A stretch of DNA of 64,000 nucleotides from Pseudothermotoga sp. (GTDB lineage: Bacteria > Thermotogota > Thermotogae > Thermotogales > DSM-5069). The position numbers were made by a program, and so were the translations under genes. Below, one piece after another: positions 59,410 to 64,000 of this stretch. Under the pieces are notes generated by a model. It saw only the letters and a list, made by a program, of their open reading frames with translations, had not been told where the DNA came from and made no database searches. The stretch's first letter is position 1. Each line of letters begins with the position of its first letter. Location of the stretch: NCBI GenBank assembly GCA_025060105.1, contig JANXCS010000005.1, positions 62,001 to 126,000 on the forward strand, read 5' to 3'.

Positions 59410-60920
59410 AGGTACTCATATTGGACTACGGTTCTCAATACACTCAACTCATCGCTCGCGTTGTGAGAGAGTTGGGATACTACAGTCAAGTGGTGCAAGT
59501 TGATGAGGATGTGGACCTATCGGATGTGGGTGCACTGGTTTTATCCGGAGGACCGGCGAGTGTGTACGAACCGGGCGCACCAAAACTTCCCGTGTGGTTC
59601 GACAACTATCGCGGAAAGGTGCTCGGTATATGCTATGGTATGCAACTGATCGTCCACGAAATGGGGGGAAAAGTTGAGCCTGGAGAATTGGCTGAGTACG
59701 GTAGGACTGAAATCAAGATAGTGAGAGATGATCCCATCTTCGATGGTATCGATCGAGAAACCGTTGTTTGGATGAGCCATTCAGACGTGGTACAGTTCTT
59801 ACCTTCGAATTTCCATGTTACTGCCCTGTCTAAGAACAACATGATAGTGGCTGCCAGCGATTCCAACAGATTCTGGTTGCTTCAGTTTCATCCAGAGGTC
59901 AGGCACACGATTTTTGGCAGACAGATGCTGGAGAATTTTTTGAGCAAGATCTGTCAGTTAAAACCGAATTGGAATTTGGAAGACTTCATAGTGAGAAAGA
60001 TCGAGGAGCTGAAGAATGAACTTTCTGATAAAAGAGTGATCGCAGCCCTTTCGGGCGGTGTAGATTCCTCTGTTGCTTGTGTTTTGGTACACAAAGCGAT
60101 CGGGAACAATTTGAAGTGCGTTTTCGTTGATCACGGTCTATTGAGAAAGAATGAAGAGGAAGAAGTGATGAGAGTCTTCAAAAATATGCTCGGGCTCAAC
60201 GTTGTGAAGATAGATGCTCGAGAGAGGTTCCTGCAGAGGTTGAAGGGAGTGAGCGATCCGGAGAGGAAGAGAAAAATCATAGGTGAAGAGTTCATAAGAG
60301 TTTTCGAAGAAGAGGCTAGGAGCTATGATGCCACACATTTGGTGCAGGGAACCATTTATTCGGACGTGATTGAGAGCGCCAAATCTGGTAAAAAAACCGC
60401 GGCTATAAAAAGTCACCACAACGTTGGGGGACTGCCCGAGAAGATGGACTTGAAGATCGTAGAACCTCTGAGGAATCTTTTCAAGGACGAAGTCAGACTC
60501 GTCGGAGAGATGTTGGGCATCCCGCGTAACGTAATTCACAGACATCCATTTCCAGGTCCAGGTCTTGCAGTACGGGTGATCGGTGAGGTGAATGAGGAAA
60601 AGTTGAATTTGCTCAGAGAGGCAGACAGTTTGTTGATCGAAACATTGAAAGAAACAGGGTGGTATGAAAAAACTTGGCAAGCCTTCGCTGTGTTGTTGCC
60701 AGTGAGATCTGTCGGCGTGAGGGGGGATAGGAGAGCGTACGATTACGTACTCGCGATAAGATGCGTCGATAGCGTCGAAGGTATGACGGCGGATTGGTCA
60801 AGGTTGCCACACGATGTGTTAGACTTGATATCGCGCAGAATTCTCAACAGTGTCAAAGGAATCGGGAGGGTAGTGTACGACATCAGCTCAAAGCCACCCG
60901 CGACCATCGAATGGGAATAG
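59406..60920 (+). CDS. guaA: GMP synthase (glutamine-hydrolysing)
   Basis: 504 residues: class I amidotransferase (LILDYGSQYTQLIAR, GICYGMQ with the catalytic Cys about 79, LQFHPEV with His), the ATP pyrophosphatase motif ALSGGVDSS (about 215) and the C-terminal dimer domain (RHPFPGPGLAVRVIGE). It converts XMP to GMP. The end of the gene overlaps the possible start region of the MFS gene. Confidence 0.96.
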   Translation: MKVLILDYGSQYTQLIARVVRELGYYSQVVQVDEDVDLSDVGALVLSGGPASVYEPGAPKLPVWFDNYRGKVLGICYGMQLIVHEMGGKVEPGELAEYGRTEIKIVRDDPIFDGIDRETVVWMSHSDVVQFLPSNFHVTALSKNNMIVAASDSNRFWLLQFHPEVRHTIFGRQMLENFLSKICQLKPNWNLEDFIVRKIEELKNELSDKRVIAALSGGVDSSVACVLVHKAIGNNLKCVFVDHGLLRKNEEEEVMRVFKNMLGLNVVKIDARERFLQRLKGVSDPERKRKIIGEEFIRVFEEEARSYDATHLVQGTIYSDVIESAKSGKKTAAIKSHHNVGGLPEKMDLKIVEPLRNLFKDEVRLVGEMLGIPRNVIHRHPFPGPGLAVRVIGEVNEEKLNLLREADSLLIETLKETGWYEKTWQAFAVLLPVRSVGVRGDRRAYDYVLAIRCVDSVEGMTADWSRLPHDVLDLISRRILNSVKGIGRVVYDISSKPPATIEWE

Positions 60921-60921
60921 A

Positions 60922-62064
60922 CTGAGTCTCTATTTTGCTTCTTTTATCAAAAATTTTGGTGTTTTGAATTACGATATGCTGCTTCAGCTGAGGATGAGGG
61001 AGCTGTCAATAGATCTATTCTCCATTGGATTGCTCTCCACCATCAACAGCGCCGTTGGAAGCTTGGCAACACCTTTCTGGGGTGCCCTGAGCGACGAGGC
61101 CAAAAGTAGGAAAAGAGTTCTTCTCATCGCCATCACGATTTCCATGTTTTTCTTGCCTTTCTATGTCTTCGCCAAAACGGCGAACCATTTTTTCTTGATA
61201 GCAGCGGTGTTCACTTTCTTTTCTAGCGCCTTTGATCCTATAGCCACAGCCATTTTTGTTGAATCTTCGCGCTTGAGTAGTAATGTTGTGCTGAGCATCA
61301 TGAACGCGGTGAACTCTTTTGGGATGGGCTTAGGCAGATTGGTCATATCACCTCTGTTGAACGTTTTGCCGGTTGTGTGGGTCATGCTCGTTCTTTATTT
61401 TGTTTCACTCAGCGTGCTTTATTTCATCAAAGTTGCTCCAGCTGCTCCACACTTGAGGTACGAAATACAAAGGACGAACCTTCAAAGAGTTTTTTCTGCG
61501 ATCACTTCTAAAAACGTCCTCAAAAAGAAAAATCTCTGGGCGATGTACCTTGGTTCTTTTTTGAGACAGCTTGGTATAGGTGGCACATTTGCCCTGATAG
61601 CAGTTTATTTAGTAGAGGATGTGGGATTGAGCAAATCAGAAACTATCTTACTCGCAGCTTCGAATCCTTTCATGCAAATCCCATCGCATTTTCTAGCAGG
61701 CTGGCTGATCAACAAAGTGGCGAGTAAACACATAGCTTCATTCGGCATGCTCGCATCTGGCCTGGGCGCATTGCTCTTCGTTCCAGCCGATTCAAAGTTG
61801 ACAGTGCTGTTGGCTTACGTGGTGTCTGGCTTTGGCTTTGGTACTTTCATCAACGGTGCCACAGATTTTGTCGCGAAAAACGTACCAGCCAACAGGAAAG
61901 CAGAATTTTTGGGATTGTTGACCTCCGTTAGATCCTTCGGCAGCCTGTTCGGCCCGCTCATCGCTGGATGGTTGGCGAGTGTTTCTTTTAAATTGGTTTT
62001 CATTCTTATGGGAGCCATCATGATAGCAGGCGCATTGATAACAGCGATCTATTGTCAGCGCTGA
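60922..62064 (+). CDS. MFS transporter
   Basis: About 381 residues, twelve predicted helices. MFS loop 2-3 motif is GALSDEAKSRKRVLL (about 65). The first ordinary start codon (TTG 60964) would cut away part of helix 1, since the in-frame codons upstream encode LSLYFASFIKNFGVLNYDML, a fair first helix. A CTG at 60922, two bases after the guaA stop, is the only start-like codon there, with a weak GGGA. I take the upstream start with caution. The transported substance is unknown. The 3' end overlaps a minus-strand gene by 10 bp. Confidence 0.75.
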   Translation: MSLYFASFIKNFGVLNYDMLLQLRMRELSIDLFSIGLLSTINSAVGSLATPFWGALSDEAKSRKRVLLIAITISMFFLPFYVFAKTANHFFLIAAVFTFFSSAFDPIATAIFVESSRLSSNVVLSIMNAVNSFGMGLGRLVISPLLNVLPVVWVMLVLYFVSLSVLYFIKVAPAAPHLRYEIQRTNLQRVFSAITSKNVLKKKNLWAMYLGSFLRQLGIGGTFALIAVYLVEDVGLSKSETILLAASNPFMQIPSHFLAGWLINKVASKHIASFGMLASGLGALLFVPADSKLTVLLAYVVSGFGFGTFINGATDFVAKNVPANRKAEFLGLLTSVRSFGSLFGPLIAGWLASVSFKLVFILMGAIMIAGALITAIYCQR

Positions 62065-62441
62065 TCTGGCCTCTCTTGTAATCTGAACATGTCCGTTCTT
62101 TCAGCGTTGGCGAGCAGAGATTTCCTCCTATGCACGGCATTCAAAGCCATCCTCTTGAGGATTGCGGGCAGATCACTCTTTGTGAGCACCTCTTGACCCA
62201 AGATGCGTTCAAGTTCAGACGAGAGCTTGTAACCATTTTCATTTTCAGGTTCAAAATAAATTCGGTCTGAAAGGTCCTTTGTGATCTGAGGGTTCACCTT
62301 GTTCAAGAGCTTGATGGCAAATTCAATAAAAACATCTCCTGTTTCCTCTGGTCTTTTCACGGCGGAGAGTCTCTCTCGATAGGCACTCTCAAGTTCTTTT
62401 TCAAACTTCACAAAAGATAGCACCTTCTCACCTTTCTTCAT
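62055..62441 (-). CDS. small helical protein of unknown function
   Basis: About 128 residues, not recognised. It is charged and mainly helical with a ruler-like pattern (KFEKELESAYRERLSAVKRPEE, LPAILKRMALNAVHRRKSLL). The start is the ATG at 62441 with GGAGGTGA upstream; a longer frame begins inside rsmE. It lies 13 bp after rsmE. Confidence 0.55.
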   Translation of the reverse strand: MKKGEKVLSFVKFEKELESAYRERLSAVKRPEETGDVFIEFAIKLLNKVNPQITKDLSDRIYFEPENENGYKLSSELERILGQEVLTKSDLPAILKRMALNAVHRRKSLLANAERTDMFRLQERPDQR

Positions 62442-62454
62442 GACTTTCACCTCC

Positions 62455-63126
62455 TCAAGAGGGATCATGCAAAAAGTACATCAATCCCATAACGAGCAAA
62501 GCCGCTGTCTCAAATCTGAATATCGTTTCCCCGAGACTGAACAGAGCATACCTTGAACGCAAAAATTCTAACTCCTGCTCTGTAAAATCTCCCTCCGGAC
62601 CAACGATGATGTTGTTGAATCGAACCGCTTGCTCGATCGTCAGTTTTTCTCCAGATTGGTGGAGCACGAACGTTCTTTCTTCAACAGGCAACTTGAAATC
62701 GTCAAAAACCTTAACGTCTGGAAACGAACATCTACCACACTGTTTAGCTGCGTTGCGAATTATAAGTTCGATTTTCTCGATTTTATCAACGTAAGATCTA
62801 CTCCTATTCGATGTGTAGATTACAAGCCTAGCTACACCCAATTCTACGGCTTTCTCCAAAAGCCATCTGAGTCTCTCCCAGTGCTGTGAAGCGATACACA
62901 ATGTCATCGGAAGTATCTTGTCTCTCTTTTCTTTAGACTCCAAGATCTGTGCGATGGATTCATTTTTGCTTATCTTTGAGATTCGACAGCGGAACAATTT
63001 ACCCGTTCCATCGGTGGTGAATATCTCTTCTCCTTCTTTCAATCTCACCACTTTCAAATGTTGTGTCTCGTGTTTGTCGAGTATGAACTTGTCCGATTCC
63101 ACCCTCCCATAGAACAGATGTGGCAA
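62455..63126 (-). CDS. rsmE: 16S rRNA (uracil(1498)-N(3))-methyltransferase RsmE
   Basis: 223 residues: N-terminal PUA-like part (MPHLFYGRVE to HLKVVRLKEG) and a SPOUT methyltransferase with a trefoil knot (IIVGPEGDFTEQELEFL, FSLGETIFRFETAALL). It methylates U1498 in the decoding centre of 16S rRNA. The start is TTG at 63126, preceded by GAGGTGATC, and it directly abuts the serS stop codon. Confidence 0.93.
   Translation of the reverse strand: MPHLFYGRVESDKFILDKHETQHLKVVRLKEGEEIFTTDGTGKLFRCRISKISKNESIAQILESKEKRDKILPMTLCIASQHWERLRWLLEKAVELGVARLVIYTSNRSRSYVDKIEKIELIIRNAAKQCGRCSFPDVKVFDDFKLPVEERTFVLHQSGEKLTIEQAVRFNNIIVGPEGDFTEQELEFLRSRYALFSLGETIFRFETAALLVMGLMYFLHDPS

Positions 63127-64000
<874 letters not shown>

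Overview
The window reads as chromosomal DNA of a hyperthermophilic or thermophilic member of the Thermotogae, most likely Pseudothermotoga or a close Thermotoga relative. The signs are a three-subunit electron-bifurcating [FeFe]-hydrogenase operon (hydABC) with a sensory hydrogenase and rex, a bifurcating NfnAB pair, the thermophile tRNA thiolase TtuA, a full-length Pol I, flagellar and chemotaxis genes, and very tight gene packing with GTG, TTG and possibly CTG starts set by strong GGAGGTGA-type ribosome binding sites. I see no rRNA, tRNA, CRISPR array, insertion sequence or prophage. This is core and metabolic sequence rather than an accessory island.

Layout. 0.2-4.7 kb (+): four genes that look like a peptide or murein-peptide scavenging set (TIM-barrel isomerase-like, transglutaminase-like, dipeptide epimerase, amidase). 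18.7-4.9 kb (-): a 12-gene collinear run beginning with a [2Fe-2S] protein, sensory hydrogenase HydS and a PP2C/SpoIIE-type phosphatase, followed by hydC-hydB-hydA-rex and then a DUF2520 reductase, panB, sbcD, sbcC and a HEAT-repeat protein. 18.9-24.3 kb (+): ttuA, rodA, a membrane-anchored coiled-coil protein, nfnA-nfnB and a divergent MoaB/Mog-like protein, closed by the clearest terminator in the window. 28.5-24.3 kb (-): a sugar ABC importer (binding protein and two permeases, no ATPase) and an amidohydrolase. 28.7-36.2 kb (+): proS, ftsY, DUF2225, a LysM/M23/3D lipoprotein, an Rrf2 regulator, a GAF/fRMsr-like protein and an ornithine decarboxylase, all overlapping or touching. 37.7-36.2 kb (-): minD, minE and yjbQ.

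The only gene-free stretch over 300 bp, 37.70-38.24 kb, lies between divergent minD and a CBS-ACT gene. It holds about a dozen copies of a TTTACCAC-like box whose core matches the reported Thermotoga DnaA box, three of them in exact 12-bp register, and a TTA/CTA triplet tract next to the last box. I interpret it as the chromosomal replication origin; this is the main discovery candidate in the window.

38.2-46.4 kb (+): a ten-gene run (CBS-ACT, uppP, MBL hydrolase, AhpD-like, polA, cheX, a 59-aa two-helix membrane protein, a membrane protein, hpf, rng). 48.6-46.4 kb (-): flaG and fliD. 48.7-49.9 kb (+): a TolB-like propeller. 53.3-49.9 kb (-): a methylmalonyl-CoA decarboxylase/epimerase cluster without its membrane beta subunit, ending in cheW. 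53.4-56.0 kb: an SRPBCC protein, a membrane protein and a thioredoxin-like/CcdA pair. 56.2-62.1 kb (+): a periplasmic-sensor HD-GYP protein, the lysine-fermentation enzymes Kal and Kce, guaA and an MFS transporter. 63.9-62.1 kb (-): serS (truncated by the window edge), rsmE and a small unknown protein.

Functionally, hydABC re-oxidises NADH and reduced ferredoxin together to make H2, NfnAB balances ferredoxin/NADH against NADPH, and Rex with the HydS/phosphatase module probably reports the NADH and H2 state. Convergent gene pairs repeatedly overlap at their 3' ends, so antisense transcription is expected at several junctions.
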